DNA from: Bacillus thermotolerans
Lineage (GTDB): Bacteria > Bacillota > Bacilli > Bacillales > Domibacillaceae
Reading direction: 5' to 3'
Assembly: GCF_000812025.2 (NCBI RefSeq)
Contig: NZ_JWJE02000001.1
Location: 124,001 to 188,000, forward strand
DNA: 64,000 nucleotides
Shown: piece by piece, positions 27,616 through 37,738 of the stretch
Layout: every line of letters begins with the position of its first letter
Numbering within the stretch: position 1 is the first letter of the stretch
The notes under the pieces: model-generated
What the model was told of the DNA's origin: nothing
Databases searched by the model: none
The model's input: the letters and a program-made list of their open reading frames with translations, nothing else
Program-made: the position numbers and the translations under genes

Positions 27616-28542
27616 GTGGTTGTCTATCTGGATGCACTATGGCTCTTAAATTGGTTTGCTGATGCATTGCTGTTGTGGATAGCTGCTATTTTTTTGAAAA
27701 AATCCGTAAAATGGTATCGGCTAGCCGCAGGGGGATTGATTGGTTCGGCAAGTATTTGGCTGATGGTAACGCCAATAGCAGAGGAAGCCGGGCATCCTGT
27801 GGCAAAGATCATGTTGTCTGTATTGATGGTTTTAGCTGCGTTTGGATTCAAGAGGTGGAAATATTTTCTTGTTCACTTGGCAGCCTTTTATTTTTCGACT
27901 TTTTTAACAGGCGGTTTACTTTTAGGCATTCATTATTTTATTCAGTTTGACATGCAAATGGAATCTGCTGTGTTTTTAGCAGAGCTAAAAGGCTTTGGAG
28001 ACCCTGTCAGCTGGCTTTTTGTTATGTTTGGCCTGCCGATCGCTTTCTATTTTGCGAAGGGAAGGGCAGATGAGTTTGAAACGGCCAGGCTCCAGCATGA
28101 TCAGCTTCTTCACGTTAAAATAAGGATCAATGAACAGGAGTTTCTGCTAAAGGGCTTAGTAGATACAGGAAACCAGCTGTATGACCCTATATCAAAGGCA
28201 CCTGTTATGCTAGTTTCTGTTAACGGCCTGGAGGATCAGCTGCCCGCACAGATTTTAGAAGCCGCAGAGAATCCTGAAGTATTGCTTTTTCAAGAGAAAG
28301 AGCTTCCAGAGGAATGGCTTGAGAAAATGCGGTTAATTCCTGCTCAGTCTGTTGGAAAGTCTCATCAGCTGTTGCCTGCATTTAAGCCTGATTTCCTTGA
28401 AATAAGCAATGGAGTGAAAACCACAGTCGTCTCAAAAGGGGTGGTCAGCTTTACGACGATGAGGCTCTCCTCTGATGATCAGTTTTCCTGCATTTTGCAT
28501 CCTAAAATGGCATTGCCTTTATCGTATGAAGAGGTTTCATAA
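27616..28542 (+). CDS. spoIIGA: Pro-sigma-E processing protease SpoIIGA
   Basis: SpoIIGA is the septal-membrane aspartic protease that cleaves pro-sigma-E after the SpoIIR signal from the forespore. The 308-residue protein has five predicted membrane helices in its first half and an aspartic protease domain with LVDTGNQLYDP; the catalytic Asp is residue 183, the position I recall for B. subtilis. GTG at 27616, five bases after AAAGGGAGGG, gives the correct family start; the frame is open further upstream but lacks similarity. It lies 47 bases before sigE, its substrate, in the spoIIG operon. Confidence 0.96.
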   Translation: MVVYLDALWLLNWFADALLLWIAAIFLKKSVKWYRLAAGGLIGSASIWLMVTPIAEEAGHPVAKIMLSVLMVLAAFGFKRWKYFLVHLAAFYFSTFLTGGLLLGIHYFIQFDMQMESAVFLAELKGFGDPVSWLFVMFGLPIAFYFAKGRADEFETARLQHDQLLHVKIRINEQEFLLKGLVDTGNQLYDPISKAPVMLVSVNGLEDQLPAQILEAAENPEVLLFQEKELPEEWLEKMRLIPAQSVGKSHQLLPAFKPDFLEISNGVKTTVVSKGVVSFTTMRLSSDDQFSCILHPKMALPLSYEEVS

Positions 28543-28589
28543 AAAATGAATAGGATCTATTTATTTTTATTATTAAGGGGGGCTGTTTT

Positions 28590-29309
28590 ATGAAAAAATG
28601 GCGGTTAAAATTCACTTATTACTGGTACAAGCTGCTGATCAAGCTAAAATTGAAGACAGATGAAATCTATTACATCGGCGGCAGTGAAGCTCTTCCTCCT
28701 CCACTTTCAAGAGAGGAAGAGGAGAAGCTGCTGACAAAGCTGCCAAAAGGTGACCAGGCAGCCCGAGCACTCTTGATAGAAAGAAACCTTCGCCTTGTCG
28801 TGTATATTGCCAGAAAGTTCGAAAACACGGGCATCAATATTGAAGACTTAATTAGCATCGGAACAATTGGGCTTATTAAAGCGGTTAATACATTCAATCC
28901 CGAAAAGAAAATTAAGCTTGCAACATATGCTTCTAGATGTATCGAGAACGAGATTCTTATGCATTTGCGCCGCAGCAATAAAATACGATCTGAAGTGTCG
29001 CTGGATGAACCATTGAATGTTGACTGGGATGGCAATGAACTTCTGTTGTCAGATGTATTGGGAACAGATGATGATATCATTACAAAGGATATTGAAGCAG
29101 GTGTAGATCGGAAGCTGCTGTTTCAAGCGATGGAGCATCTGTCTGATAGAGAAAAGCAAATTATGGAGCTTCGCTTTGGGCTAAGAGGGGAGAAAGAAAA
29201 AACGCAGAAGGATGTAGCTGATTTGCTAGGCATCTCTCAGTCTTATATCTCCCGGCTTGAAAAAAGAATTATCCAGCGTTTGCAGAAGGAATTTAATAAA
29301 ATGGTGTAA
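28590..29309 (+). CDS. sigE: RNA polymerase sporulation sigma-E factor precursor
   Basis: Sigma-E directs early mother-cell transcription. The 239-residue product has a basic amphipathic pro-sequence (about residues 1-27) before [11 protein letters not shown], the mature start removed by SpoIIGA. Region 2 is seen in [14 protein letters not shown] and [22 protein letters not shown], and region 4 in [15 protein letters not shown] with a helix-turn-helix [21 protein letters not shown]. The ATG follows AAGGGGGG. It is cotranscribed with spoIIGA and ends at a terminator. Confidence 0.98.
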   Translation: MKKWRLKFTYYWYKLLIKLKLKTDEIYYIGGSEALPPPLSREEEEKLLTKLPKGDQAARALLIERNLRLVVYIARKFENTGINIEDLISIGTIGLIKAVNTFNPEKKIKLATYASRCIENEILMHLRRSNKIRSEVSLDEPLNVDWDGNELLLSDVLGTDDDIITKDIEAGVDRKLLFQAMEHLSDREKQIMELRFGLRGEKEKTQKDVADLLGISQSYISRLEKRIIQRLQKEFNKMV

Positions 29310-29325
29310 ATAATGCACGATAAAG

Positions 29326-29367
29326 AATCTGTTCCAAGCATTGCTGCTGATGGAACAGATTTTTTTA
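29326..29367 (+). terminator. Terminator after sigE
   Basis: Perfect 11-bp arms AATCTGTTCCA (29326-29336) and TGGAACAGATT (29351-29361) followed by T residues. Confidence 0.88.
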
Positions 29368-29436
29368 TGGAGAAGGGCCGTGAGCCGGCTTTTACCCGTC
29401 TATAAGCGAGGCAGGATGTCATACCTTTCAGGTCAT

Positions 29437-29465
29437 GCATAGTTTTCTGCTCATAGGAGATACTG
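29437..29465 (+). promoter_or_regulatory. Probable sigma-F promoter for sigG
   Basis: GCATA (29437-29441) and GGAGATACTG (29456-29465) fit the sigma-F consensus GYWTA and GGNRANAHTR at every defined position, with a 14-nt spacer. It is 40 bases before the sigG start. sigG (spoIIIG) is first transcribed by sigma-F in B. subtilis. Confidence 0.6.
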
Positions 29466-29505
29466 TTTGTGTACAGCAGTTCCTGCGAGGAGGGGGATTT
29501 TCATA

Positions 29506-30282
29506 ATGGCGCGTAATAAAGTGGAAATATGCGGTGTAGATACTTCGAAACTCCCAGTGTTAAAGAATGAAGAGATGCGTGACTTGTTTGAGCGTCTGCA
29601 AAAAGGAGAACTGAGTGCAAGAGAAAAGCTGGTGAATGGAAACTTAAGGCTTGTTTTAAGTGTTATTCAACGGTTTAACAATCGCGGTGAATATGTAGAT
29701 GATTTATTTCAAGTAGGCTGTATTGGTTTAATGAAATCAGTAGATAATTTTGATTTAAGCCATAATGTGCGTTTTTCTACATATGCAGTACCCATGATTA
29801 TTGGGGAGATCCGCCGTTATCTGCGGGACAATAACCCTATCAGGGTATCACGCTCATTAAGAGATATTGCTTATAAGGCCTTGCAGGTAAGAGAGAGGCT
29901 GATAGCAGAAACTTCTAAAGAGCCTACAGCTGAAGAGATTAGCAAAGAGCTTGATGTACCTAAAGAAGAGGTTGTGTTTGCTTTAGATGCTATTCAGGAT
30001 CCTGTATCTTTGTTCGAGCCCATCTATAATGATGGAGGAGATCCGATTTTTGTCATGGACCAGTTAAGCGATGACAGTCATAAAGATACAGACTGGATTG
30101 AAGAGATCTCTCTAAAGGAAGGATTAAAGCGGCTAAATGATCGTGAAAAAATGATTATTAAAAAGCGTTTCTTCCAAGGAAAAACACAAATGGAGGTCGC
30201 CGATGAGATCGGGATTTCCCAGGCTCAGGTTTCCAGACTTGAGAAAGCAGCTATTAAACAAATGAATAAGAATATTAATTAA
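29506..30282 (+). CDS. sigG: RNA polymerase sporulation sigma-G factor
   Basis: Sigma-G drives late forespore transcription. The 258-residue protein starts MARNKVEICGVDTSKLPVL, typical of SigG, and has region 2 (GNLRLVLSVIQRFNNRGEYVDDLFQ area, about 45-75), FSTYAVPMIIGEIRRYLRDNNPIRVSRSLR, and a region 4 helix-turn-helix ending SQAQVSRLEKAA. The frame is open from 29467, but GAGGAGGGGG and homology fix ATG at 29506. It has its own sigma-F-like promoter downstream of the sigE terminator, matching compartment-specific expression. Confidence 0.98.
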   Translation: MARNKVEICGVDTSKLPVLKNEEMRDLFERLQKGELSAREKLVNGNLRLVLSVIQRFNNRGEYVDDLFQVGCIGLMKSVDNFDLSHNVRFSTYAVPMIIGEIRRYLRDNNPIRVSRSLRDIAYKALQVRERLIAETSKEPTAEEISKELDVPKEEVVFALDAIQDPVSLFEPIYNDGGDPIFVMDQLSDDSHKDTDWIEEISLKEGLKRLNDREKMIIKKRFFQGKTQMEVADEIGISQAQVSRLEKAAIKQMNKNIN

Positions 30283-30289
30283 TTAGAAC

Positions 30290-30330
30290 AGACTCTTCAT
30301 GGCAGAACACGTGAAGAGTCTTATTTTTTT
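30290..30330 (+). terminator. Terminator after sigG
   Basis: Perfect 10-bp arms AGACTCTTCA (30290-30299) and TGAAGAGTCT (30312-30321) followed by a T tract. Confidence 0.9.
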
Positions 30331-30382
30331 ATTTTCGCATATATTATGGTATCGGTATCGAGGTGATAAAGGAGGCATCACA

Positions 30383-30655
30383 TTGGGAAGAATATCTGAA
30401 TTTCAGATGAAGGATATTGTGAACGTTGCCAACGGTAAGAAACTAGGGAATATTTCTGATATTCATTTGAATCTGCATTCCGGAACGATTGACTCCATCG
30501 TTATTAGCCGTTCAGGTAAGTTCCTCGGCCTCTTTGGGAAAGAAGAAGAAATTATTATTCCTTGGACACAAATCGTCAAGATTGGTGAAGATGTTATTCT
30601 CGTGCGTTATGCAGGACCTCCACTTCCCGCAGAAAGGAATGCGAAAGAGGAATAA
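30383..30655 (+). CDS. ylmC: PRC-barrel protein, YlmC/YmxH family
   Basis: A 90-residue single PRC-barrel domain protein. It starts MGRISEFQMKDIVNVANGKKLG and continues with LGLFGKEEEIIIPW and IGEDVILVR, hallmarks of the YlmC/YmxH sporulation family; the function is unknown. TTG at 30383 follows AAAGGAGG (30368-30375) at the right distance; the frame is open back to 30299, across the sigG terminator, so that longer form is not real. It lies between sigG and ylmD. Confidence 0.88.
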   Translation: MGRISEFQMKDIVNVANGKKLGNISDIHLNLHSGTIDSIVISRSGKFLGLFGKEEEIIIPWTQIVKIGEDVILVRYAGPPLPAERNAKEE

Positions 30656-30722
30656 TTTGTTTTTCAGTGACGTTTTTTGCTTAATTGTGTTACACTATAA
30701 GAAAATATTCGGGAGTAGGGAC

Positions 30723-31547
30723 ATGACAGAACCTTTTGTTTCTAAACATAACAGTTTTTATGTCATACAAGACTGGCATGAAGACATTCCTGGACTTGTA
30801 GCCGGCTTTTCAACAAAGCATGGGGGACAAAGCACAGGAGTCTTTGAAACCTTGAACACAGGGTTTCATGTGAAGGATCGACCGGAGGATGTGCGCGCGA
30901 ACCGGAAAACGATTGGCCGTCTTCTTGATTTTTCGACCGATCAATGGGTTGGTGCTTGTCAAACACACGGAAACCGGATCGCTCATGTAACAAAGCAGGA
31001 TGCCGGCAAGGGGGCTCTTAATTATGATACAAGCCTGCCGGATACCGATGGGTTGTATACGGAGGATCCTGGACTTTTACTGACGCTTTGTTATGCTGAT
31101 TGTGTGCCTCTTTACTTTTTATCTCGAAAGCACAAGAGGATTGGAACAGCCCATGCTGGATGGAAGGGAACTGTTCTCGGCATCGGATGGAATATGGTAA
31201 AGCAGTGGGAAAAAGAGGGCATTAACCCTGAAGAGATTGAAGCAGTTATCGGGCCTTCGATTTGTGAACAATGCTATCAGGTGGATGAACGCGTAATTGA
31301 AGGGGCTCGGCGCTGGATTAGCGGCAACGAGCCGCCCTTCACACCAGTTTCCAAAGAAGAAGGTCAATTTTTGCTTTCACTGCAGAAGCTTAATGAAATG
31401 ATTTTGCAGAAAGCGGGCATACCAAAGAAGAGTATCCGTTCAACAAATTATTGTACAAGCTGCAGCCCAGAATTTTTTTCCCATCGCCGTGACCAAGGCA
31501 AAACTGGAAGAATGATTGGATTCATTGGCTGGAAGGAGAAAGTGTAA
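30723..31547 (+). CDS. ylmD: Multicopper-polyphenol-oxidase-fold protein YlmD (YfiH family)
   Basis: A 274-residue member of the YfiH/LACC1 family, purine nucleoside phosphorylase or adenosine deaminase-like in characterised homologues. Zinc-site motifs are visible: the histidine in ACQTHGNR, the cysteine pair in [11 protein letters not shown] and the histidine in [12 protein letters not shown] at 30723 follows GGGAGTAGGG. A weak promoter-like pair (GTGACG, 18 nt, TACACT ending at 30696) precedes it. It leads the ylmD-ylmE-sepF-ylmG-ylmH group. Confidence 0.93.
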   Translation: MTEPFVSKHNSFYVIQDWHEDIPGLVAGFSTKHGGQSTGVFETLNTGFHVKDRPEDVRANRKTIGRLLDFSTDQWVGACQTHGNRIAHVTKQDAGKGALNYDTSLPDTDGLYTEDPGLLLTLCYADCVPLYFLSRKHKRIGTAHAGWKGTVLGIGWNMVKQWEKEGINPEEIEAVIGPSICEQCYQVDERVIEGARRWISGNEPPFTPVSKEEGQFLLSLQKLNEMILQKAGIPKKSIRSTNYCTSCSPEFFSHRRDQGKTGRMIGFIGWKEKV

Positions 31548-31551
31548 CTTC

Positions 31552-32223
31552 ATGAAAGTAGCAGATAAATGGCAAAATGTAAAACAACAAATCGAGGCGG
31601 CTTGCGAGAGAGCAGGCAGACAAGCCGAAGAAGTAACCGTCATTGCTGTAACGAAATATGTATCGACAGAAAGAGCGCAAGAAGCATTAGAAGCAGGTCT
31701 GCGTCATTTTGGAGAAAACAGGGATGAAGGACTCCTTGAGAAATGGAACAACCTGGGAGACAAGCCGGTTTGGCATTTTATTGGAACGCTGCAGTCAAGA
31801 AAGGTGAAAAACATCGTTGGTAAAGTTTCCTATATTCATTCACTTGATCGCCTCTCGCTGGCAAAGGAAATTCACAAGCGGGCAGAACAGCCGATTAACT
31901 GTCTTGTGCAGGTGAATGTGTCAGGAGAAGAATCTAAGCATGGGATATCTCCAGAGGAAGTGATTCCCTTTATTCAACAGCTGGCTCAGTATGATCGGAT
32001 CACTGTAAACGGACTTATGACAATGGCTCCTTTAACAGATGACGAAGAGGTACTTAGAGGCTGTTTCCGCAAGCTCAAGCAGCTTCAAGAAGAAGTGCAA
32101 AAGCTGGATCTGTCTTATGCACCGTGCGCAGAGCTCTCTATGGGCATGAGCAATGATTACTCAATCGCCATAGAAGAAGGTGCAACGATGGTAAGAATCG
32201 GTACTGCCCTTGTAGGTGAATAA
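31552..32223 (+). CDS. ylmE: PLP homeostasis protein YlmE (YggS family)
   Basis: A 223-residue pyridoxal-phosphate-binding protein of the YggS/PLPBP family, thought to buffer PLP rather than catalyse. The PLP lysine is Lys35 in [33 protein letters not shown] and the C-terminal [28 protein letters not shown] are family signatures. ATG at 31552 lies a little far (about 13 bases) from GGAAGGAG, which overlaps the end of ylmD. The two genes are 4 bases apart. Confidence 0.95.
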   Translation: MKVADKWQNVKQQIEAACERAGRQAEEVTVIAVTKYVSTERAQEALEAGLRHFGENRDEGLLEKWNNLGDKPVWHFIGTLQSRKVKNIVGKVSYIHSLDRLSLAKEIHKRAEQPINCLVQVNVSGEESKHGISPEEVIPFIQQLAQYDRITVNGLMTMAPLTDDEEVLRGCFRKLKQLQEEVQKLDLSYAPCAELSMGMSNDYSIAIEEGATMVRIGTALVGE

Positions 32224-32240
32224 ACCGGGGAGGTGATGTG

Positions 32241-32681
32241 ATGGGAATCAAGTCTAAGTTTAAATCTCTTTTTCTTTTAGATGACGATGACTATCAGCTC
32301 ATGGAAGAGGCCGAGGCGCCTGAAATGGAACAGGTACCGCATTCTCAAACAGCAAAAAAGAACGTTGTTAGTTTAAAAAGTGTGCAAAAATCCTCAAGCT
32401 CAAAGGTCATTCTCAGTGAACCCCGGGTATTCGCAGAAGCGCAAGAAATTGCTGATCATCTGAAGTACAAAAAAGCAGTGATTATTAATCTGCAGAGAAT
32501 TCAGCATGACCAAGCTAAAAGAGTTATTGACTTTTTGAGCGGTACGGTATACGCCGTTGGAGGAGAAATTCAGCAGCTCGGCCCGAAAATTTTTCTTTGT
32601 ACACCTGAGAATGTAGAGGTCGATGGAAGCATTACTCAATTTTTAGCGGAAGACGATATTGACAATACGAGGTGGCCATAA
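32241..32681 (+). CDS. sepF: Cell division protein SepF
   Basis: SepF bundles FtsZ filaments and anchors the ring to the membrane. The 146-residue protein has an N-terminal amphipathic membrane-binding segment ([13 protein letters not shown]), an acidic linker, and the SepF core with [20 protein letters not shown] and [33 protein letters not shown] at 32241 follows GGGGAGGTG. The end overlaps or abuts ylmG. Confidence 0.96.
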   Translation: MGIKSKFKSLFLLDDDDYQLMEEAEAPEMEQVPHSQTAKKNVVSLKSVQKSSSSKVILSEPRVFAEAQEIADHLKYKKAVIINLQRIQHDQAKRVIDFLSGTVYAVGGEIQQLGPKIFLCTPENVEVDGSITQFLAEDDIDNTRWP

Positions 32682-32686
32682 GCAGT

Positions 32687-32950
32687 ATGGAATTTATTAT
32701 TGTAGTATTGATGCAACTTATTAACCTATATTCATGGGCGCTCATCATCTACATTTTGATGTCCTGGTTTCCGAATGCGCGTGAGACATCAATTGGCCGT
32801 TTTTTGGCTAGGATCTGTGAGCCCTACTTGGACCCGTTCAGAAAGATCATTCCGCCGCTTGGAATGATTGACATTTCTCCAATTGTTGCTTTCATCGTAC
32901 TAAATTTAGCAACAAGAGGACTGGCCCAGATAGCGCAGTGGGCAATTTAA
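32687..32950 (+). CDS. ylmG: YggT family membrane protein YlmG
   Basis: A small two-helix membrane protein of the YggT family. It shows the signature [11 protein letters not shown] after the first helix and [31 protein letters not shown] across the second. The role is unclear; position next to sepF and homologues in cyanobacteria and plastids suggest a link to division or nucleoid distribution. ATG at 32687 gives 87 residues, 11 bases after GAGGTGG. GTG at 32672 would give 92 residues and overlap sepF by 10 bases; both are possible. Confidence 0.9.
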   Translation: MEFIIVVLMQLINLYSWALIIYILMSWFPNARETSIGRFLARICEPYLDPFRKIIPPLGMIDISPIVAFIVLNLATRGLAQIAQWAI

Positions 32951-32966
32951 TAAGCTTCATGAAAGA

Positions 32967-32995
32967 AAGGGAGCCGCAAGCTTCCTTTTTTGCTT
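32967..32995 (+). terminator. Terminator-like hairpin after ylmG
   Basis: AAGGGAGC (32967-32974) pairs with GCTTCCTT (32980-32987), including one G-T pair, then T-rich sequence to 32995. Confidence 0.6.
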
Positions 32996-33031
32996 TTTAG
33001 GGCAGAATGATAATAACAAGGAGGGCAAAGC

Positions 33032-33808
33032 ATGTCATCCATTTATCAGCACTTCCGGCCGGAAGAGAAAGAATTTATTGATCAAGTGCTTGAGTGGAAA
33101 AGAGAAGTAGAAGAAAGGTATGCACCAAAGCTAACGGATTTTCTTGACCCGAGAGAACAGGAAATTATCCGCTCACTAATTGGAGCACAAGGTGAAACAG
33201 CGGTATCTTTCTTCGGAGGAACTGCAGAAGCAGAAAGAAAAAGAGCCTTGATTTATCCAGATTATTTCATACCTGAAGAAAGTGATTTCTCCGTTGTATT
33301 ATTTGAGATTCATTATCCCGAAAAGTTTGTGTCGCTTTCTCACCCGCACGTGCTTGGGAACCTAATGGGCCTGGGGCTGCGTCGCGGGAAATTTGGCGAT
33401 ATTATCCTCAGTCAAAATAGAGTCCAATTTTTTGCGGCTCAGGAAATAGACAACTACATAGAACTGCATTTGACCCAGGTTGGAAAAATAAATGTTACGC
33501 TGAGCAAGCAGCCTTTCCATAAGGTGGCGGCGAAACAGGAGGACTGGAAAGAAATGAGCTGCACGGTGAGCTCCCTTCGGCTGGATGCCGTTATATCCGC
33601 TTTCACAAACCAGTCCAGACAGAAAGCGCAGACATGGGTGAGGAGCGGGCTGGTTAAAGTTAATTGGAAGCAAATAGAGAACCCAGCTTTTGAATGTGCA
33701 GAAGGGGATGTATTGTCTGTTCGAGGAGCAGGAAGAGCCAAGCTGCTTCGTTTAGAAGGAAAGACAAAAAAAGAAAAATGGCGCATTTCTTTAGGAATCT
33801 TGAAATAA
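33032..33808 (+). CDS. ylmH: S4-domain RNA-binding protein YlmH (RqcP)
   Basis: YlmH/RqcP cooperates with RqcH in tagging stalled nascent chains with alanine on 50S subunits. The 258-residue protein has an N-terminal domain with FLDPREQEIIRSLI and a C-terminal S4 domain from about residue 182 (LRLDAVISAF, then QKAQTWVRSGLVKVNW). The ATG follows AAGGAGGG. rqcH itself is at 49.6-51.3 kb in this window, so both partners are close. Earlier annotation linked it to cell division only by position. Confidence 0.93.
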   Translation: MSSIYQHFRPEEKEFIDQVLEWKREVEERYAPKLTDFLDPREQEIIRSLIGAQGETAVSFFGGTAEAERKRALIYPDYFIPEESDFSVVLFEIHYPEKFVSLSHPHVLGNLMGLGLRRGKFGDIILSQNRVQFFAAQEIDNYIELHLTQVGKINVTLSKQPFHKVAAKQEDWKEMSCTVSSLRLDAVISAFTNQSRQKAQTWVRSGLVKVNWKQIENPAFECAEGDVLSVRGAGRAKLLRLEGKTKKEKWRISLGILK

Positions 33809-33830
33809 ATAAGGAAAAATGCAAGGATTA

Positions 33831-33861
33831 TTACCACAAACCGTAGAAAAACCTTTATAAT
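33831..33861 (+). promoter_or_regulatory. Candidate promoter for divIVA
   Basis: TTACCA (33831-33836) and a perfect TATAAT (33856-33861) with a 19-nt spacer, slightly long. Confidence 0.4.
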
Positions 33862-33918
33862 AGGAAGCGTTAATATATAAACTTTTGTTCATTAGAGATT
33901 TGCAGTGGAGGTGGGCTT

Positions 33919-34443
33919 ATGCCTTTAACGCCGTTAGATATATATAATAAAGAGTTCAGCCGTGGATTTCGCGGCTATGATGAAGATGAGGTTAACAGCT
34001 TTTTAAACCAGATTATTAAGGATTATGAGCTGCTTATTAGAGAGAAGAAAGAGCTTGAGGAACGGCTTAAGCTTCAGGAGGAACGGCTGAATCACTTTAC
34101 CAGTATTGAAGAAGCGCTGAACAAGTCGATTTCGGTTGCACAGGAATCTGGCGAAGAAGTAAAGAAAAACGCTTATAAGGAAGCTCAATTGATTGTAAAA
34201 GAGGCAGAGAAGAATGCGGACCGCATCGTCAATGAATCGCTCACAAAAGCCAGAAAAGTGGCGATTGAGGTTGAGGATTTAAAGAAGCAGTCTAAGGTTC
34301 TTCGCGCTCGTTTGAAGCTCCTGATGGAAGCACAGCTTGAGCTGCTCAACAATGATGATTGGGACAAGCTAATGGAGTTTGAAGTGGATAACACGGAAAT
34401 CCAGCGGCTATCTGAATCAGATCTTTCGAAAACGGAAGCGTGA
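33919..34443 (+). CDS. divIVA: Cell-pole and septum protein DivIVA
   Basis: DivIVA recognises negatively curved membrane and positions MinCD and chromosome-anchoring proteins. The 174-residue coiled-coil protein starts MPLTPLDIYNKEFSRGFRGYDEDEV; Phe17 and Arg18 are the membrane-binding residues known in B. subtilis. Coiled coils span about 28-60 and 75-145. The ATG follows GTGGAGGTGGG. It lies directly upstream of the ileS promoter, as in B. subtilis. Confidence 0.97.
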   Translation: MPLTPLDIYNKEFSRGFRGYDEDEVNSFLNQIIKDYELLIREKKELEERLKLQEERLNHFTSIEEALNKSISVAQESGEEVKKNAYKEAQLIVKEAEKNADRIVNESLTKARKVAIEVEDLKKQSKVLRARLKLLMEAQLELLNNDDWDKLMEFEVDNTEIQRLSESDLSKTEA

Positions 34444-34445
34444 GC

Positions 34446-34474
34446 TTGACGAATAAGCGGGCAATTCATATAAT
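34446..34474 (+). promoter_or_regulatory. Sigma-A promoter of the ileS T-box transcript
   Basis: TTGACG (34446-34451) and TATAAT (34469-34474), 17-nt spacer, immediately after the divIVA stop; predicted start near 34481. Confidence 0.85.
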
Positions 34475-34480
34475 TGAAAC

Positions 34481-34742
34481 ATTATAAGGCGAATAGTGAC
34501 AACGCGATGATAGGGACAGTACATTTTTTAGCTGTTTAAGCGAGTCGGGGAATGGTGAAAGCCCGGCAGAGGCGAAAAATGGAAGATCACCCTGGAGCGC
34601 TCTTTTCGAACGGGATCCTACTAGAGAAGAGCGGGTCATTCACGATACGAATGCTTAAGTGAACATGGCGTTGCTATGTTAATCAGGGTGGTACCGCGGG
34701 AAAACCTTCTCGTCCCTTTTTTAGGGATGGGAAGGTTTTTTG
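34481..34742 (+). promoter_or_regulatory. Isoleucine T-box leader of ileS
   Basis: A T-box riboregulator senses uncharged tRNA-Ile and controls readthrough. The T-box motif AGGGTGGTACCGCG is at 34685-34698, with T at the variable position matching an A discriminator base. Stem I elements precede it, and the specifier is probably ATC at 34615-34617 in a GAACGGGATCC context. The terminator pairs 34701-34717 with 34723-34739 and ends in T residues. The exact 5' end is inferred from the promoter. Confidence 0.95.
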
Positions 34743-34790
34743 TTTTGTCTATGAATGGTTATAAAGATACGTAATCAAGGAGGAGCTATG

Positions 34791-37559
34791 ATGGAATACA
34801 AAGATACATTGCTAATGCCAAAAACTGAGTTTCCAATGCGAGGCAATTTGCCGAAGCGTGAACCGGCGATGCAGGAAAAGTGGAATGAAATAAACATCTA
34901 CCAAAAGGTGCAGGAACGGACGAAAGGCCGGCCGATGTTTGTGCTGCATGACGGTCCTCCGTATGCCAATGGTGATATTCATATGGGACACGCCATGAAC
35001 AAAATTTTAAAGGATTTCATTGTTCGATATAAGTCAATGAGCGGCTACCATGCGCCTTACGTGCCAGGTTGGGATACACATGGCTTGCCTATCGAACAGG
35101 CGCTGACCAATAAAGGGGTTAACCGTAAGGAGATGACGGTTGCTGAGTTCCGCAAGCTGTGTGAAGAATACGCTTATGAGCAGATTGCCGGCCAAAAGGA
35201 GCAGTTTAAGCGCTTAGGTGTGCGGGGGGATTGGGAAAACCCTTATATTACACTGAAGAAAGAATACGAAGCCGAGCAAATTAAAGTATTCGGTGAAATG
35301 GCCAAGAAGGGATACATTTACAAAGGACAGCGTCCGGTGTACTGGTCTCCTTCCAGTGAATCTGCTTTAGCTGAAGCGGAGATTGAATATAAGGACAAGC
35401 GCTCTCCTTCTATTTACGTTGCCTTTGACGTAAAAGACGGAAAAGGTGTGCTTGAAGAGGGAACAAAGATTGTTATCTGGACAACAACTCCTTGGACAAT
35501 TCCAGCCAATCTCGGGATCTCCGTGCATCCAGATTTGACGTATGCAGTTGTAGCTGCGAATGATGAACAGTATGTCATTGTAGAAGAGCTGGTAGAAGAA
35601 GTAGCGGCTAAAGTAGGATGGGAGTCGCCTGAAATTGTGAGAAAGGTAAAAGGCGCTGAGCTTGAATATGTAACAGCGAAGCATCCGCTTTATGACCGCG
35701 AATCACTAGTCATGCTTGGAGAGCATGTAACAACAGATTCCGGTACGGGCTGTGTTCATACAGCGCCAGGACACGGGGAAGATGACTTTGTTGTCGGCAA
35801 GAAATATGGATTAGATGTTCTTTGCCCAGTTAATGACCGTGGAGTTATGACGGAGGAGGCTCCTGGATTCGAAGGGTTATTCTACGACAGCGCTAATAAG
35901 CCGATCACAGAAAAGCTGGAAGAGGCAGGAGCTTTACTGAAGCTGGAATTCTTTACACATTCTTACCCGCATGATTGGCGGACGAAGAAGCCGGTTATTT
36001 TCCGTGCAACCGCTCAATGGTTTGCTTCTATTGATAAGTTCCGTGACGACCTTCTTGAGGCAGTCAAGGAAACGAAATGGGTGCCGGCCTGGGGAGAAAT
36101 ACGTCTATTTAACATGGTGCGTGACCGAGGAGATTGGTGTATTTCTCGTCAGCGTGCCTGGGGGGTACCGATTCCGGTATTCTATGCAGAAAATAATGAG
36201 CCGATCATCACTGATGAAACGATTGCCCATATTTCCAACTTGTTCCGTGAGCATGGCTCTAATATTTGGTTTGAACGGGAAGCAAAAGATCTTCTGCCAG
36301 AAGGGTTTACACATCCTGGAAGCCCGAACGGCCAATTCACGAAAGAAATGGATATTATGGATGTATGGTTTGATTCCGGCTCTTCCCACCAGGCGGTTTT
36401 AGAAGAACGTGATGATCTCGTTCGTCCGGCTGATTTATATTTAGAAGGCTCTGACCAATACCGGGGCTGGTTCAACTCTTCTTTAACAACTGGAGTGGCT
36501 GTAACCGGAAAGGCGCCATATAAGGGAGTCTTAAGCCATGGGTTTGCTCTGGACGGTGAAGGACGCAAAATGAGTAAGTCACTTGGAAATGTGGTGATTC
36601 CAGCTAAAGTCATGAAGCAGCTTGGTGCGGATATCTTGCGTTTATGGGTAGCCTCTGTTGACTTCCAAGCTGATGTGCGTATTTCAGACAACATTCTTAA
36701 GCAAGTAGCAGAAGTGTATCGGAAAATCCGTAACACGTTCCGTTTCCTGCTTGGTAACCTTGCAGACTTCGAACCGGGGCGGGATGCGGTAGCCTACGGA
36801 AATCTGCGTGAAGTAGACCAATTTATGCTTGTAAAATTAAATGAATTAGTGAAAGACGTGCACCGTTATTATGATAACTACGAATTTGCAGCCATTTATC
36901 ATGCTGTTAACAACTTCTGTACGGTGGATCTTAGCGCCTTTTATCTGGATTTTGCGAAGGATATTTTGTACATCGAACCGGAAAATCATCAGGATCGCCG
37001 TGCCATTCAAACGGTGCTCTATGAAACATTGCTTGCTTTAACGAAGATTCTTTCTCCAATTCTTTCCCATACAACAGACGAGGTGTGGGCGTACATTCCA
37101 GGTGTAGAAGAGGAGAGCGTTCAGCTGACGGACATGCCGGAACCAAAAGAAATGCCTGAAGCAGAAGCTTTGAAAGAGAAGTGGACCAAGTTTATGAAGC
37201 TTCGCGATGATGTACTGAAAGCCCTTGAGGAAGCACGTAATGAAAAGGTAATCGGAAAATCGCTGACCGCAAAAGTCACTTTGTATGCTGATGAGGAGAC
37301 AAAGGCACTTCTTAAATCTATTGAAGAAGATGTGAAGCAGCTTCTGATCATTTCCGGCTTTGAGCAAGGAGGCTCTCTTGCTGATGCACCGGAGCATGCG
37401 TTGAAATTCGAGCATGCCGCAGTCGTGGTGGAAAAGGCAGAAGGCGAAACATGTGAGCGCTGCTGGATTGTTTCGACAGACGTCGGTGAAAATGATGCAC
37501 ACCCAACACTATGCTCCCGTTGTGCGGATGTTGTGTCTAACCATTATACAGAAGTGTAA
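34791..37559 (+). CDS. ileS: Isoleucyl-tRNA synthetase
   Basis: A class I synthetase of 922 residues. The HIGH-type motif is at residues 64-67 (HMGH, after PPYANGDI), the KMSKS loop occurs in [10 protein letters not shown], the editing domain includes [13 protein letters not shown], and a C-terminal zinc ribbon has CERCW and [11 protein letters not shown] at 34791 is seven bases after AAGGAGG and begins [20 protein letters not shown], the usual start; adjacent ATG at 34788 is too close. The T-box leader regulates it by tRNA-Ile charging. Confidence 0.98.
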   Translation: MEYKDTLLMPKTEFPMRGNLPKREPAMQEKWNEINIYQKVQERTKGRPMFVLHDGPPYANGDIHMGHAMNKILKDFIVRYKSMSGYHAPYVPGWDTHGLPIEQALTNKGVNRKEMTVAEFRKLCEEYAYEQIAGQKEQFKRLGVRGDWENPYITLKKEYEAEQIKVFGEMAKKGYIYKGQRPVYWSPSSESALAEAEIEYKDKRSPSIYVAFDVKDGKGVLEEGTKIVIWTTTPWTIPANLGISVHPDLTYAVVAANDEQYVIVEELVEEVAAKVGWESPEIVRKVKGAELEYVTAKHPLYDRESLVMLGEHVTTDSGTGCVHTAPGHGEDDFVVGKKYGLDVLCPVNDRGVMTEEAPGFEGLFYDSANKPITEKLEEAGALLKLEFFTHSYPHDWRTKKPVIFRATAQWFASIDKFRDDLLEAVKETKWVPAWGEIRLFNMVRDRGDWCISRQRAWGVPIPVFYAENNEPIITDETIAHISNLFREHGSNIWFEREAKDLLPEGFTHPGSPNGQFTKEMDIMDVWFDSGSSHQAVLEERDDLVRPADLYLEGSDQYRGWFNSSLTTGVAVTGKAPYKGVLSHGFALDGEGRKMSKSLGNVVIPAKVMKQLGADILRLWVASVDFQADVRISDNILKQVAEVYRKIRNTFRFLLGNLADFEPGRDAVAYGNLREVDQFMLVKLNELVKDVHRYYDNYEFAAIYHAVNNFCTVDLSAFYLDFAKDILYIEPENHQDRRAIQTVLYETLLALTKILSPILSHTTDEVWAYIPGVEEESVQLTDMPEPKEMPEAEALKEKWTKFMKLRDDVLKALEEARNEKVIGKSLTAKVTLYADEETKALLKSIEEDVKQLLIISGFEQGGSLADAPEHALKFEHAAVVVEKAEGETCERCWIVSTDVGENDAHPTLCSRCADVVSNHYTEV

Positions 37560-37597
37560 TCAGTGCAGTAAGACAGTCGGTTCAACAGTTTGCAATC

Positions 37598-37652
37598 AAA
37601 GCTGTCCTGAGGGTGTCGATAGCGACACGCTGCTTCAGGGCAGCTTTTTGCT
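37598..37652 (+). terminator. Terminator after ileS
   Basis: Outer arms 37598-37610 and 37634-37646 pair at 12 of 13 positions, with a nested GTGTCG/CGACAC hairpin inside, then T-rich sequence. Confidence 0.85.
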
Positions 37653-37682
37653 TTTACATCTGGCTTATACACTTGGTAGAAT
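37653..37682 (+). promoter_or_regulatory. Sigma-A-like promoter for lspA-rluD
   Basis: TTTACA (37653-37658), an 18-nt spacer and TAGAAT (37677-37682), each five of six to consensus, just after the ileS terminator. Confidence 0.55.
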
Positions 37683-37738
37683 AGACATAGTATTCGTTTA
37701 AAATGTACAGATAAGTGAATAAAAATGGAGGAATCCCT

